Positions 49,285-58,103 of a stretch of 64,000 nt of DNA are shown piece by piece. Below the pieces are notes generated by a model. The model searched no databases and had not been told where the DNA came from. It saw nothing but the letters and a program-made list of their open reading frames with translations. Origin of the DNA: Labilithrix sp. Its GTDB lineage: Bacteria > Myxococcota_A > Polyangia > Polyangiales > Polyangiaceae. Location: NCBI GenBank assembly GCA_019637155.1, contig JAHBWE010000024.1:92466-156465 (forward strand), read 5' to 3'. Position numbers and translations under genes: made by a program. Numbering within the stretch: the first letter of the stretch is position 1; each line of letters starts with the position of its first letter.

Positions 49285-50556
49285 TCACTCGTCGTCGTCG
49301 GCGAGCGCTTCGTGCGCGGTGGGATCGGCCTCGATCGCGGCGCGGAGGGCGGTCTTCGCGAGGCGGAGGCGGCTGCGGACGGTGTTGAGCGGGACGCCGG
49401 TCGTCTCGGCGACCTCGGCGAGGGACCAGCCGAACATGATGCGGAGCGAGAGCGTCTCGGCCTGCTCGGGGGGAATTTGCGCGAGCACGTCGCGGAGGAG
49501 CTCCATGCGCCGCGCGCGCTCCGTCGTCGCGAGCGGCTCGGGGGAGCGGCCGGCGTCGCGCGGAAGCGAGTCGACGTCGACGCCGTCTTCGTGCCGATCG
49601 CGGAGCGCCCGCCGCCGCCGCGCGCACGCGATCGCGGTGCGCGCGGCGACGCGGGAGGCGAAGTGCGTGGGCTCGCACTCGCCGCGAAACGCGGGGAGCG
49701 CTTGAACGAACCCAAGCATCGCCTGCTGGACGACGTCGTCCGCGTCTTCGTTCGCCCGCCCCAACACCGCACGCACGACGCGCTCGATACGAGGCCCAAC
49801 ATCACGCAGCAGGAGCCGCATCGCCGCCGCGTCTCCCGCCCCGGCCCGACGAGCAAGCCCAACCGCCACGCTCTCGCCCACCATCGGTGCCGCCGCCGAA
49901 GCCGGCGCGAACGCGAGCGCCGGCGTGGCCACCGATGGCGCGAATGCGACGGCGGGGGTGCACGGGCCGAACGCCATCGGCGTCCGCGGCGCAGGCCCCG
50001 GCGTGGGCGTGCGCGCACCGGCCGGGCGCGCCACGACAGCCGCCGGCGCAAACGGTACGGCGGGCGTACGCCCCCCGAGAGACCGCGGCGCGAACGCAAC
50101 GACGTTCATGCTCACCGCCCGAACCGCACGCGATGCCACCGCGAGCTCGGCTGCACGCGCCGCCGCGGGACCAGCCGCACCTCCCGCGCGCGATGCCACC
50201 ACGTGCCCGGCGCCGCCCTCGCGCGATGCCGCGGCCTCGACCGCGCACGCCGCCACCGCGGACGCCACCACGTGCCCGGCCGCACCTCCCTCGAGCGCGC
50301 CCGCCGCCACGTGCTCGGCCGGGGCCCTCCGTGCTGGTCGGTGCTCAAGCTCGCCGCCGACGATCGAGCCAGGTCGCGACGGCGATGCGGCCGTTGGTGC
50401 GGGCTGGGTCGAGGCCGGTGGGATCCGCGACGTCGGGGCGGGTGGCTCCATGCGCGAGATGCTCGCGGCCTCCACGCCGTGCGCGGCGAGCGAGGGGCGA
50501 GGGCGAAGGCACTGCGCGGGAGCAAACGGTGTGAACGGGGTGGGCGGCGTCATCAT
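49285..50556 (-). CDS. ECF-like sigma factor with long FAP-repeat N-terminus
   Basis: 423 residues. The C-terminal 190 residues are a sigma factor: region 2 (EDADDVVQQAMLGFVQALPAF) and region 4 (SLAEVAETTGVPLNTVRSRL). The N-terminal 230 residues are Ala/Pro-rich with recurring FAP triplets from the very start (PFTPFAPAQ, VVAFAPRS, VPFAPAA, VAFAPSV, LAFAPAS), which supports the long version from ATG at 50556. An internal ATG at 50109 would give a 274-residue protein with a better ribosome-binding site. The adjacent lipoprotein gene upstream may be co-expressed. The anti-sigma factor is not recognised. Confidence 0.78.
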   Translation of the reverse strand: MMTPPTPFTPFAPAQCLRPRPSLAAHGVEAASISRMEPPAPTSRIPPASTQPAPTAASPSRPGSIVGGELEHRPARRAPAEHVAAGALEGGAAGHVVASAVAACAVEAAASREGGAGHVVASRAGGAAGPAAARAAELAVASRAVRAVSMNVVAFAPRSLGGRTPAVPFAPAAVVARPAGARTPTPGPAPRTPMAFGPCTPAVAFAPSVATPALAFAPASAAAPMVGESVAVGLARRAGAGDAAAMRLLLRDVGPRIERVVRAVLGRANEDADDVVQQAMLGFVQALPAFRGECEPTHFASRVAARTAIACARRRRALRDRHEDGVDVDSLPRDAGRSPEPLATTERARRMELLRDVLAQIPPEQAETLSLRIMFGWSLAEVAETTGVPLNTVRSRLRLAKTALRAAIEADPTAHEALADDDE

Positions 50557-50640
50557 CTTCGGTGGGGTCTCGTCTCTCTTCCCCCAACATCAGCTTGCAT
50601 CGCTCTTGTTGGGGGAACGTCGGGGACGCGTGTCGAAGTG

Positions 50641-51066
50641 TTAAGACGGGGTCGAGCCCTCCTCCTCCGCCGCCGCGGAGGGACGCTCGCCCTTGTCCGG
50701 GCAGTCACCTCCACCGCCACGCCCGCCACCTCCACCTCCGGGCGGCGGCTTGTCCGGGCGGCAATGCAGCCGCGTGTCCTCCGCGCCCTCCGGTGCGGCC
50801 GCGCACGTGCCGGTGATCGTGTGGTCGCCGTGCGTCACGGTGCAGGCGTCGCCGGCGGCCTTCGCGTCGCACGCGGCGAACGCCTCCTCCGGGGGCTTGC
50901 GCGGACCGCGCCGACGGTCGCCGTCACGCGCGGCGTTCTCGGTCGAGTCGTCGCTCGCGGTGCTGATCGCCGACGTCAGCGACGACGCCGTGTCCTCCGC
51001 CCCCACCGCGCAGCCCAGCCCCGCGAACACCACCACCACCGAGAGCATCACCATCGAGCTTTTCAT
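50641..51066 (-). CDS. Small lipoprotein with Cys/His-containing domain
   Basis: 141 residues. The signal peptide has the lipobox FAGLGC. The mature part contains CDAKAAGDACTVTHGDHT, GTCAAAPEGAEDTRLHC and a Gly/Pro-rich tail (GGGGGGRGGGGDC). Six cysteines probably form disulfides. GGAGG nine bases before ATG 51066 decides the start over the GTG at 51075. It lies upstream of the sigma factor on the same strand. Confidence 0.65.
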   Translation of the reverse strand: MKSSMVMLSVVVVFAGLGCAVGAEDTASSLTSAISTASDDSTENAARDGDRRRGPRKPPEEAFAACDAKAAGDACTVTHGDHTITGTCAAAPEGAEDTRLHCRPDKPPPGGGGGGRGGGGDCPDKGERPSAAAEEEGSTPS

Positions 51067-51162
51067 TCCGAGCACCTCCGACCACTACAGTGGCGAGCGC
51101 CCCGAAAACCGATCTCGATCGCGTGTGTCGATTTGTTGAGCGAGCGACGAAGGAGCCGCGCG

Positions 51163-52242
51163 CTACCGAGCCACCGGCAGCGTCACGGTCGCGGTCGTTC
51201 CCTCGTTCAGCGTGCTCGCGATCGTGAGCGTGCCGCCGTGGGCCTCGACGATCTGCCGCGCGAGGAGGAGCCCCAGACCAAGACCGCCCGTCGCGCGTGA
51301 GCGACTGCGGTCGACGCGGAAGAACGGCTCGAAGAGACGCTTCTGGTCCTCCTCCCCGATGCCGATGCCGCGATCGACGACCGTGACGACCACCTTCGCG
51401 TCCGCGTCCGCGTCCGCGAGCTCCGCGCGCAGCGTGACCGGGCGGTCCGGCTCGTTCGTGTACTTGTGCGCGTTCTCGAGGAGGTTGTCGACGACACGGC
51501 GAAGCAGCACCGGATCGGCGACGACGGTGCCGAGCGCCTCCGGCAGATCGACGACGAGCTCGCGGCTCGGGTGCGCGACGCGAAAGAGGGCCGCCGACTT
51601 GTCGAGGAGCGCGCGCACGTCGCCGGGCTCCGCGCGGAGCGGCAGGCCCTTGCCCTCCCGCGCGCCGGTGTCGAGCGCGAGGCGCGCCGAGGCGAGCACG
51701 TCCTCGACGATCCGCTCGAGCTCCGCGAGGTCGTGCGCGATGTCGGCGAGCGAGATCGCCCCCGCCTTGCCCTCCGCTTCGGAGAGCTCGGAGAGCTCGG
51801 CCGCGATGTCGAGCGCGACGCGGATGCGCGCGAGCGGCGTCCGGAGCTCGTGCGAGACGTTCGCGAGGAGCTCCCGCTCCGCGACGACCAGACGCGCCAG
51901 ACGGTCCGCCATCTCGTCGAGCGCCTGCGCCACGTCGCCGATCTCGTCCGCGCGATCCATCCGCGCGCGCGCGTCGAGCTTGCCCGCGCCGAACGCCCGC
52001 GCCGTCTCGGCGAGCCGCGCGAGCGGGCGCGCGAAGGAGCGCGCCGTGAGCCACGAGCCCACCCCGACCACGACGAGGATGACCGACGCGACGAGCAGGA
52101 TCGGCGGCGCCGGCGGCGGCCCCGAAGCGACAGGCGCGAGGTACCGCATGCGATGGTCGACCTCGAGCACCAGCGCGACGACGAGGAACTGCACGAGCCC
52201 GATCGCGTAGATGCGATAGGCGATCCGCGACGGCCGCTTCAT
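51163..52242 (-). CDS. Membrane histidine kinase, EnvZ-like
   Basis: 359 residues. Two membrane segments (about 11-28 and 48-67) enclose a loop of only about 20 residues, too short for a periplasmic sensor domain. A HAMP domain (68-120), HisKA with His131 (LLANVSHELRTPLARI) and an ATPase domain (NLLENAHKYTN, DRGIGIG, GGLGLGLLLARQI) follow. Signals are probably sensed in the membrane or through a partner, perhaps the outer-membrane barrel encoded upstream. The ATG overlaps the regulator stop (ATGA). Confidence 0.9.
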   Translation of the reverse strand: MKRPSRIAYRIYAIGLVQFLVVALVLEVDHRMRYLAPVASGPPPAPPILLVASVILVVVGVGSWLTARSFARPLARLAETARAFGAGKLDARARMDRADEIGDVAQALDEMADRLARLVVAERELLANVSHELRTPLARIRVALDIAAELSELSEAEGKAGAISLADIAHDLAELERIVEDVLASARLALDTGAREGKGLPLRAEPGDVRALLDKSAALFRVAHPSRELVVDLPEALGTVVADPVLLRRVVDNLLENAHKYTNEPDRPVTLRAELADADADAKVVVTVVDRGIGIGEEDQKRLFEPFFRVDRSRSRATGGLGLGLLLARQIVEAHGGTLTIASTLNEGTTATVTLPVAR

Positions 52243-52985
52243 CCCGAAGCGCCCGACGAGCCCGGCGCGCCCGGCGCGCCCGGCGCGCCCGGCGCGAGCA
52301 TGTAGCCCACCCCGCGCACCGTCTTGATCATCCGCGGCGCGCGCGGATCGTCGCCGAGCTTGCTCCGCAGATGCGAGATGTGCACGTCGACCGAGCGATC
52401 GAACGCCTCGTCCGCGCTGCCGCGCACGATGTCGACGAGCTGCTCGCGCGAGAGCACGCGCCCCGCGCGCTCCGCGAGCGCGCGAAGCAGCATGAACTCG
52501 TACGTCGTCAGCGCCAGCGGCGCGCCGTCGAGGAAGACGCTCATCGCGTCGACGTCGATCGCGAGGCGCCCGATCACGAGCCTCTTCTTCGGCGGCCCCA
52601 CCGCCCCGCGGGCGCGCCGCGCGTGGGCGCGGATGCGGGCGAGGAGCTCCCGCGACGAGAACGGCTTCGCGACGTAGTCGTCCGCCCCGCCCTCGAGGCC
52701 GACGACGCGATCCGCCTCCTCGCCGCGCGCCGTCAGCATCAGGATCGGGACGTCGGAGCGCGTCCGGAGCTCGCGACAGACATCGAGGCCGCTCATCCCC
52801 GGCAGCATCAGGTCGAGGAGCACGACGTCGGGGCGCACCTCGAGGACCTTCCTCACCGCGTCCTTGCCGTTGCCCACGATCGTCACCGTGACGCCGTGCG
52901 ACTCGAGGTAGCGCGCGGTGAGCTGCGCGAGCCGTTCGTCGTCCTCCACGAGGACCACCGCGAGCTTCTCGTCCGTCGTCGTCAT
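52239..52985 (-). CDS. OmpR-family response regulator
   Basis: 248 residues. The receiver has Asp58 (PDVVLLDLMLPGMSG) and the conserved Lys in YVAKPFSS; the winged-helix DNA-binding domain includes LTTYEFMLLRALAERAGRV and SVDVHISHLRSKLG. The tail is APGAPGAPGAPGSSGASG, a repeat-coded extension not expected in the family. It is coupled to the kinase gene and probably forms its pair. Confidence 0.92.
   Translation of the reverse strand: MTTTDEKLAVVLVEDDERLAQLTARYLESHGVTVTIVGNGKDAVRKVLEVRPDVVLLDLMLPGMSGLDVCRELRTRSDVPILMLTARGEEADRVVGLEGGADDYVAKPFSSRELLARIRAHARRARGAVGPPKKRLVIGRLAIDVDAMSVFLDGAPLALTTYEFMLLRALAERAGRVLSREQLVDIVRGSADEAFDRSVDVHISHLRSKLGDDPRAPRMIKTVRGVGYMLAPGAPGAPGAPGSSGASG
52259..52296. 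repeat. 9-bp tandem repeat in the regulator C-terminus
   Basis: The unit GGCGCGCCC is repeated about four times in a row and encodes Gly-Ala-Pro. It forms the end of the response regulator gene, just before its stop codon and the overlapping kinase start. Copy-number change would keep the frame. Confidence 0.6.
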
Positions 52986-52999
52986 CCGGCCGCGCGATC

Positions 53000-53629
53000 C
53001 TAGAACAGAAACCCGAGCCGGAAGAGGTCCAGCGTCGGCGTCACGTCGTTGCCGAACGTGTTCGCGATCGTGCGCAACGTCTCGTCGACCTCGCGGCTCG
53101 CGACCCCCGCCGCCGTCGCGGGCCCGCTCCGCTCGAAGGTCGGGGCGATCGGGAGCTGGATCCCCGCGTCGATGCCGAGCGTGACGCCCGAGCTCCACGT
53201 GTAGAGGAAGCCGACGCGCGGATTGACGAACCACGTCGCGACGTCCGCCGACTCGGTGAAGGACCCGACGTCCTGCACGCGGAGCGTCGCGCTGCCGGAG
53301 AGCCACTGCCGGCCGCCGCGGAGCCCGACGAAGAAGCCGCCCTCGAACGGGAACCACCGCGCGTCGAGCGCGACCGCGTCGAACCGCGTCGACGCGCCCG
53401 CGATCGTCGTGCGCGGGAGGAACGAGTACTCGAGGCCGAGCCCGACCGTGCGCCGGACCTTCACGAACCCCTCGACCGCGAGCGGCCGCGGGAACCCCAC
53501 GCCGACGATCGGTCCGAGGCGGAACGACTCCTTCTCTTCACGCTCCGGCTTCACCGGCTTGTCGTCCGCGAGCGCGCGAGCAGACGAAAGCAGGAGGAGC
53601 GAGACGACGGCGACGCTTCGAAGCTTCAA
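53000..53629 (-). CDS. Outer-membrane beta-barrel protein
   Basis: 209 residues, TTG start. A signal peptide ends ARALADD. Alternating strands (VGLGLEYSFLP, ALDARWFPFEGGFFVGLRGG, VGFLYTWSSGVTLGIDAG) and the terminal FRLGFLF (aromatic last residue) mark a small OmpA/OmpW-like barrel. It is 14 bp upstream of the regulator gene, so barrel, regulator and kinase form one operon; it may be a sensor or a target of the pair. Confidence 0.75.
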   Translation of the reverse strand: MKLRSVAVVSLLLLSSARALADDKPVKPEREEKESFRLGPIVGVGFPRPLAVEGFVKVRRTVGLGLEYSFLPRTTIAGASTRFDAVALDARWFPFEGGFFVGLRGGRQWLSGSATLRVQDVGSFTESADVATWFVNPRVGFLYTWSSGVTLGIDAGIQLPIAPTFERSGPATAAGVASREVDETLRTIANTFGNDVTPTLDLFRLGFLF

Positions 53630-53671
53630 CAGGACCTCGCACGCTCTGGTGCGCGGTCCGCTCGAAAACGA

Positions 53672-54649
53672 TCAGAACCGCGCGGCGGTCCCGACGAACA
53701 TCCCGTCGACTCCGGTCGAGCTCGCGAGCGGGGTCACGATCGGGACGAGCGTCCGCAGGAGCGAGCTCGAGCGCGGCGGCGTCGACGGCGCGAGCGGCGG
53801 CAGCTCGCGCGGCTTCTTCTCCGCCCGCTCGGGCACGAACGCGATGTGCGCCTGCACGATGCCGAGGGCGGCGAAGCCCACGAAGCCGGCGGTGAAGCCG
53901 AAGTTCACGAGGCGGAGATCGTTCGCGCGCGTCTCCCACTGCTCCGAGAGCTGGTAGAGCCCACCCACCTCGTCGTTCACGCGCCCGCGCGCGTAGCGGT
54001 ACATCCCGTACGTCACCGCCGTACCCGCGATCGCGCTGACCTGCGCGCCGAGGAAGAGCCAGCCGAGGACCGGCTGATCGTTCTGGAACTGCCCTACCCC
54101 GAACGGGAGCGACGCGACGACGCGCGAGTGGCGCACCGTGATCTTCTCCTCCCCCGCCTGCGCCTTCAGCTTCTCGAGCCACGCGCGCTGCGCCTCGCGG
54201 TCGGCCTCCTCCTTCGCCTTGCGCTCCGCCGCGAGCCGCGCCGCGTTCTGCTGCGCGGTCTTGATCTGCTCGAGGAGCGACGAGCGCACGTCGATGAACG
54301 CGTCGATCGCGGGGCCGGGGAAGCCGAGCGGGTCCGGCTCGAAGGTCGGATCGTCGAGCACGAGCGCCTCGAAGACCTCCTTCGCCGCGTCCGCCTTCCC
54401 TTGCTGCAGGAGCGACGCCCCGAGGTACATGCGCGACTGCGAGATGAGCGTGCGCTCCTTCAACCCGCTCTTCGGATCGAGCAGCGCGCGGAGCTTCTCC
54501 TCCGCGTCGGCCCAGTTCCGCGCGTTGAACGCGGCGCGCGCCTTCTCGAAGTCCGTGCGCGCGTCGGCCCGCGCGACGCCCACGCTCCCGAGGAGCAGAC
54601 CGCCGATCAACGCGCCGCGAACGAGGAGCCCTCGCACCGCGGGCAGCAT
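53672..54649 (-). CDS. TPR-like membrane protein
   Basis: 325 residues. A signal peptide (LLVRGALIGGLLLGSVGVA) precedes a TPR-like helical region (RTDFEKARAAFNARNWADAE, ASLLQQGKADAAKEVFEALV), a charged coiled coil (about 130-165) and two hydrophobic segments (GWLFLGAQVSAIAGTAVTY; FGFTAGFVGFAALGIVQAH). A Pro-rich tail ends GTAARF. It follows the Ser/Thr kinase gene and may be co-regulated. Function unknown. Confidence 0.65.
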   Translation of the reverse strand: MLPAVRGLLVRGALIGGLLLGSVGVARADARTDFEKARAAFNARNWADAEEKLRALLDPKSGLKERTLISQSRMYLGASLLQQGKADAAKEVFEALVLDDPTFEPDPLGFPGPAIDAFIDVRSSLLEQIKTAQQNAARLAAERKAKEEADREAQRAWLEKLKAQAGEEKITVRHSRVVASLPFGVGQFQNDQPVLGWLFLGAQVSAIAGTAVTYGMYRYARGRVNDEVGGLYQLSEQWETRANDLRLVNFGFTAGFVGFAALGIVQAHIAFVPERAEKKPRELPPLAPSTPPRSSSLLRTLVPIVTPLASSTGVDGMFVGTAARF

Positions 54650-54659
54650 ACATCAGACG

Positions 54660-56507
54660 CTACTTCTTGAAGGAGGCGGTCTGCTTCTTGCCGCTCTTCA
54701 GCGTCACGTTCGTCGTCGTGTTCGAGTTCCGATCGAACACGAGGACGTCGTGCGCCGCGCGCCCGCCGAGGAGCTCCACCGAGATCTCCTGCCCCGCCGG
54801 GAACGTGCCGAGCTGCGGGTACTCCTTGATCGCGAACATGTGCGTCGGATCGCCTTCGACGACGAGCTTCGCCGCCGGGATCGCGAGCTCGATCGGGAGG
54901 TCGACGTTGTTCTCCCCCGCTGGGACGTTGAGCGTCCGCGGCGTGCACGCGTCGTCGCGGCAGCTGAACGCGAGCGAGTGCGCCTTCTCGTCGACGGTGA
55001 CGGTGCCGTTCGGCACCACCTCGTCCGGCAGCATCTTGCCGTCGATCGCGAGGCGGACGCCGAAGGCCGGGCGCAGCGTCGTGAACGTCACCGTGCGCGT
55101 CACCGGCTTCGGCGGCACGAACACGCTCGGCGCCGCCACCGTGCGCGTCGCGACGTTCGTCGGCGTCACCGGCGGCGTGACCGTCGCGCTCCGCGCCGCC
55201 GTCGGCCGCTCGGCGACGGACGTGCGCGCCCGCGGCGCCGCGACCGAATTGGAGGCGATCGGCTTCGTCGGATCGCCCGCGACCGGCTCGCTCTTCACCG
55301 CCTTCACCACGAAGTACGCGCTCGGCACGAGCACCGCCGCGCCGAGGACGAGCGGCGCGACCTTGCGCACGAGGCGCGCGCGCTCCTCCGAGCGCTGGAT
55401 GCTCGCGACGACCTTGAGGAGCTGCGGATCGTTCGGCGCGTACGCGAGCGCGCGGTTGTAGTCCGCCGCCGCGCCGACCGCGTCGCTCCGCTTCCGCTCC
55501 GCCGCGCCGAGCTTGCAGAGCCGCTCGATGAGCCGCGCGTCGTGCGCCGCGGTCCAGCCCTCGGGATCGTCGAGCCACGCCTCGATCTCCACCCGTGGCG
55601 CGCCCATCCCGAGGCGCCCGAGCTCGACGGAGATCGCGTCGCGCATCGCGGCCGCGTCGGCGTAGCGGTCCTCCGGCCTCCGCGCGAGCGCGCGGTCGAG
55701 GATCTCGCTCCAGCGCTTGCCGACGACGGGGCGCTCGCGCTCCGCCGCGCCGTAGACGCCGTCGAGCACGCGCCGCAGCACCTGCGCCGGGTTGTTGCCG
55801 AGGAACGGCAGGTGACCGACGACGCACTCGTAGAAGAGGACGCCGAGGCCGAAGACGTCGGCGCGCCCGTCGACGTCGCCGCCTTCGATCTGCTCCGGCG
55901 CCATGTGCGCGGGCGAGCCGAGGACCTGCCCGGTGGAGGTCACCCCCTGCGCGTCGAGGAGCTTCGCGATGCCGAAGTCGGTGAGCTTCACCGCGACGCG
56001 ATCGCCCTTCTCCGTGACCTCGCCCGACGGCGGCGCGCCGGAAAGGCGGTGCTCGACGAGCACGTTCTCCGGCTTCACGTCGCGATGGATGACGCCCTGC
56101 GCGTGCGCGTGCGCGACGCCGGAGAGGAGCTCCATCACGATCGCGGCGCCGATCTCCGGCGGCAGCGCGGCGTGCTTCTGGAGGAGCTTCCGCAGCGTCG
56201 GACCGCGCACGAGCTCGACGACGAGGAACTGCTCGCCCTCGTCCGCGGACGAGACGTCGTAGACCTCGACGATGTTCGGGTGCCGCAGCTTCGCGACCGC
56301 CTTCGCCTCGACCCCGAAGCGATGCGCGATCTCGGTGCTCTCGCGGAGGTGGGGATGGAGCACCTTGATCGCGACGTCGCGGCCGAGGCGCGTGTCGCGC
56401 GCGCGGTAGACCGTCGCCATGCCGCCGTGGCCGAGCTCCTCGAGCACGTCGTACTTCGCGAGCACGGGCACGCGACTGCTCGAACGGCTCCCGACGCTCG
56501 CGATCAT
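54660..56507 (-). CDS. Hanks-type Ser/Thr protein kinase, membrane-bound
   Basis: 615 residues. The kinase domain (20-290) has the glycine loop ELGHGGMATVYRA, Lys48 (VAIKVL), catalytic HRDVKPEN (His141 to Asn148) with Asp143 and the DFG Asp177. A TPR-like segment (AVGAAADYNRALAYAPNDPQ) precedes one membrane segment (about 385-407). The external part has PEGA-like beta domains (FGVRLAIDGKMLPDEVVPNG). It phosphorylates cytoplasmic proteins and senses at the envelope side. The next two upstream genes encode enhancer-binding proteins and may be its targets. Confidence 0.9.
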   Translation of the reverse strand: MIASVGSRSSSRVPVLAKYDVLEELGHGGMATVYRARDTRLGRDVAIKVLHPHLRESTEIAHRFGVEAKAVAKLRHPNIVEVYDVSSADEGEQFLVVELVRGPTLRKLLQKHAALPPEIGAAIVMELLSGVAHAHAQGVIHRDVKPENVLVEHRLSGAPPSGEVTEKGDRVAVKLTDFGIAKLLDAQGVTSTGQVLGSPAHMAPEQIEGGDVDGRADVFGLGVLFYECVVGHLPFLGNNPAQVLRRVLDGVYGAAERERPVVGKRWSEILDRALARRPEDRYADAAAMRDAISVELGRLGMGAPRVEIEAWLDDPEGWTAAHDARLIERLCKLGAAERKRSDAVGAAADYNRALAYAPNDPQLLKVVASIQRSEERARLVRKVAPLVLGAAVLVPSAYFVVKAVKSEPVAGDPTKPIASNSVAAPRARTSVAERPTAARSATVTPPVTPTNVATRTVAAPSVFVPPKPVTRTVTFTTLRPAFGVRLAIDGKMLPDEVVPNGTVTVDEKAHSLAFSCRDDACTPRTLNVPAGENNVDLPIELAIPAAKLVVEGDPTHMFAIKEYPQLGTFPAGQEISVELLGGRAAHDVLVFDRNSNTTTNVTLKSGKKQTASFKK

Positions 56508-56528
56508 CCCCGCGAGAGCATAGCGGTC

Positions 56529-58100
56529 TTACCCTTTCAGGCCCAACCGCTTCATCCGCGACCGGAACGTGCTCTCGCTCATCCCGAGCGACCGCGCCGC
56601 CCTGGATTTGTTGTGATCCGCGCGCGACAGCACCTGGAGCAGGATCTCGCGCTCGAGGTCGTCGAACGTCGTCCCGCCCTCGGGCACCTCGAGCGAGAGC
56701 GGCCCCGGCGCGATCGCGTCCACTTCCATCCGCGGGCGTGACATCGGCGGCTCGGAGTCGTGACGCTCGTAGAACGGACCGCTCGGCGGCGCGGCCTCGA
56801 TCGTGCTCGACACCGGATCGGAGACCGGCAAATACGGCCGCGAGCGCGGCGCGCTCGGCTCGGCCGCGGGGAACCCTGAAATCGGCGTGTGACGCGGCGC
56901 GAAGGGGAAGAGGCTCGGGCGCAGGGTCTGCGGGAGGCCGAGGTCGGCGGGCTCGACGTCGCGACCCGCGTGATAGATGACGAGGCGCTCCATCACGTTC
57001 CCGAGCTCGCGCACGTTGCCGGGCCATGGATGGGCTTCCAGCGTGCGCCACGCCGCCTCGCCGAGGCGCGGCAGATCGCGGTTCATGCGCTTCGACGACG
57101 CCTCGAGGAGGTGCTGCCCGATGACGCGCACGTCCTCCGGGCGCGCGCGGAGCGGGGGCACCTCGATCGGGCACACCGCGAGGCGGTAGTAGAGGTCGAG
57201 GCGGAAGAGCCCCTGATGCGCGTCGGCGAGGAGATCGCGGTTCGTCGCCGCGACGATGCGCACGTCGACGCGCTTCGGCTCGCTCGCCCCCACCGGCCAG
57301 AACTCGCTCGACTCGAGCGCGCGGAGGAGCAGCGCCTGGAGCGAGAGCGGCGCCTCGCCGATCTCGTCGAGGAACAACGTGCCGCCGTCGGCGAGCTCGA
57401 AGAGGCCGCGTCGCGCCGACTGCGCGCCGGTGAACGCGCCCTTCACGTGGCCGAAGAGCTCGCTCGTCATGAGCTCCGGCGGCAGCGCGGCGAGGTTCTG
57501 TGCCACGAACCTCGCGCGGCGGCGCGGGCTCCGCTCGTGCACCTCCGCCGCGATGAGCTCCTTGCCGGTGCCGGTCTCGCCGTGGAGCAGCACGCTCGCG
57601 TCGGTCCCCGCCACCGCGCCGATCTGCTCCACCACCTTCTTCATCGGCGCCGACGACGCGAGGAGGCGCGCCGGCTCGCGCGCCGGCTCCTCGATCCGGA
57701 TCCGGCCGACCGAGCTCCGGAGCTCGCCCATCAAGCGCCGGTTCTCCTGCTCGAGGCGGCGGATCTTCGTCGCGCGCTCGATCGCGAGCGCGAGCTGCGC
57801 GCGGTCCCACGGCTTCGTGAGGTACGCGAAGAGCCTCCCCTTCGCGTCCGCCGGCGCGTCGTGCTCGACGAGCAAGATGCGCTGCACGTCGGGGAACGCG
57901 TCGAAGGCGTCGGGCGGCGCGTCGCTCACGACGACGTCGACGTCCTGCCGCGCGGTGAGGACCTCGAACGCGGTGCGCGTGTCGGCGGAGAGGAGGCACT
58001 CGAAGTCGTCCGCGAACACCGCGGCGAAGACCTCGCGCACGTCCTCCGCGCCGTCGACGTAGAGGACGCGAGGCTTCGCTGCCGGCGCCCCCGACCCCAT
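56529..58100 (-). CDS. Sigma-54 enhancer-binding protein with degenerate receiver
   Basis: 523 residues. The N-terminal receiver-like domain (RVLYVDGAEDVREVF, YLTKPWD) has SDAPPDAF where the phospho-Asp loop should be, lacking the usual D-x-x-MPG pattern. The AAA+ domain has GETGTGKE, GHVKGAFTGA and GGTLFLDEIGE. A long Pro/Ser-rich linker leads to a Fis-type HTH (SRAARSLGMSESTFRSRM). Activity is probably not controlled by ordinary phosphorylation. It is 3 bp from the FHA-type activator gene. Confidence 0.88.
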   Translation of the reverse strand: MGSGAPAAKPRVLYVDGAEDVREVFAAVFADDFECLLSADTRTAFEVLTARQDVDVVVSDAPPDAFDAFPDVQRILLVEHDAPADAKGRLFAYLTKPWDRAQLALAIERATKIRRLEQENRRLMGELRSSVGRIRIEEPAREPARLLASSAPMKKVVEQIGAVAGTDASVLLHGETGTGKELIAAEVHERSPRRRARFVAQNLAALPPELMTSELFGHVKGAFTGAQSARRGLFELADGGTLFLDEIGEAPLSLQALLLRALESSEFWPVGASEPKRVDVRIVAATNRDLLADAHQGLFRLDLYYRLAVCPIEVPPLRARPEDVRVIGQHLLEASSKRMNRDLPRLGEAAWRTLEAHPWPGNVRELGNVMERLVIYHAGRDVEPADLGLPQTLRPSLFPFAPRHTPISGFPAAEPSAPRSRPYLPVSDPVSSTIEAAPPSGPFYERHDSEPPMSRPRMEVDAIAPGPLSLEVPEGGTTFDDLEREILLQVLSRADHNKSRAARSLGMSESTFRSRMKRLGLKG

Positions 58101-58103
58101 CGG

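Noticed and set aside
50190..50300. Direct repeats that could be taken for a CRISPR array
   Set aside because: Only two good copies, irregular spacing, coding in frame, no cas genes.
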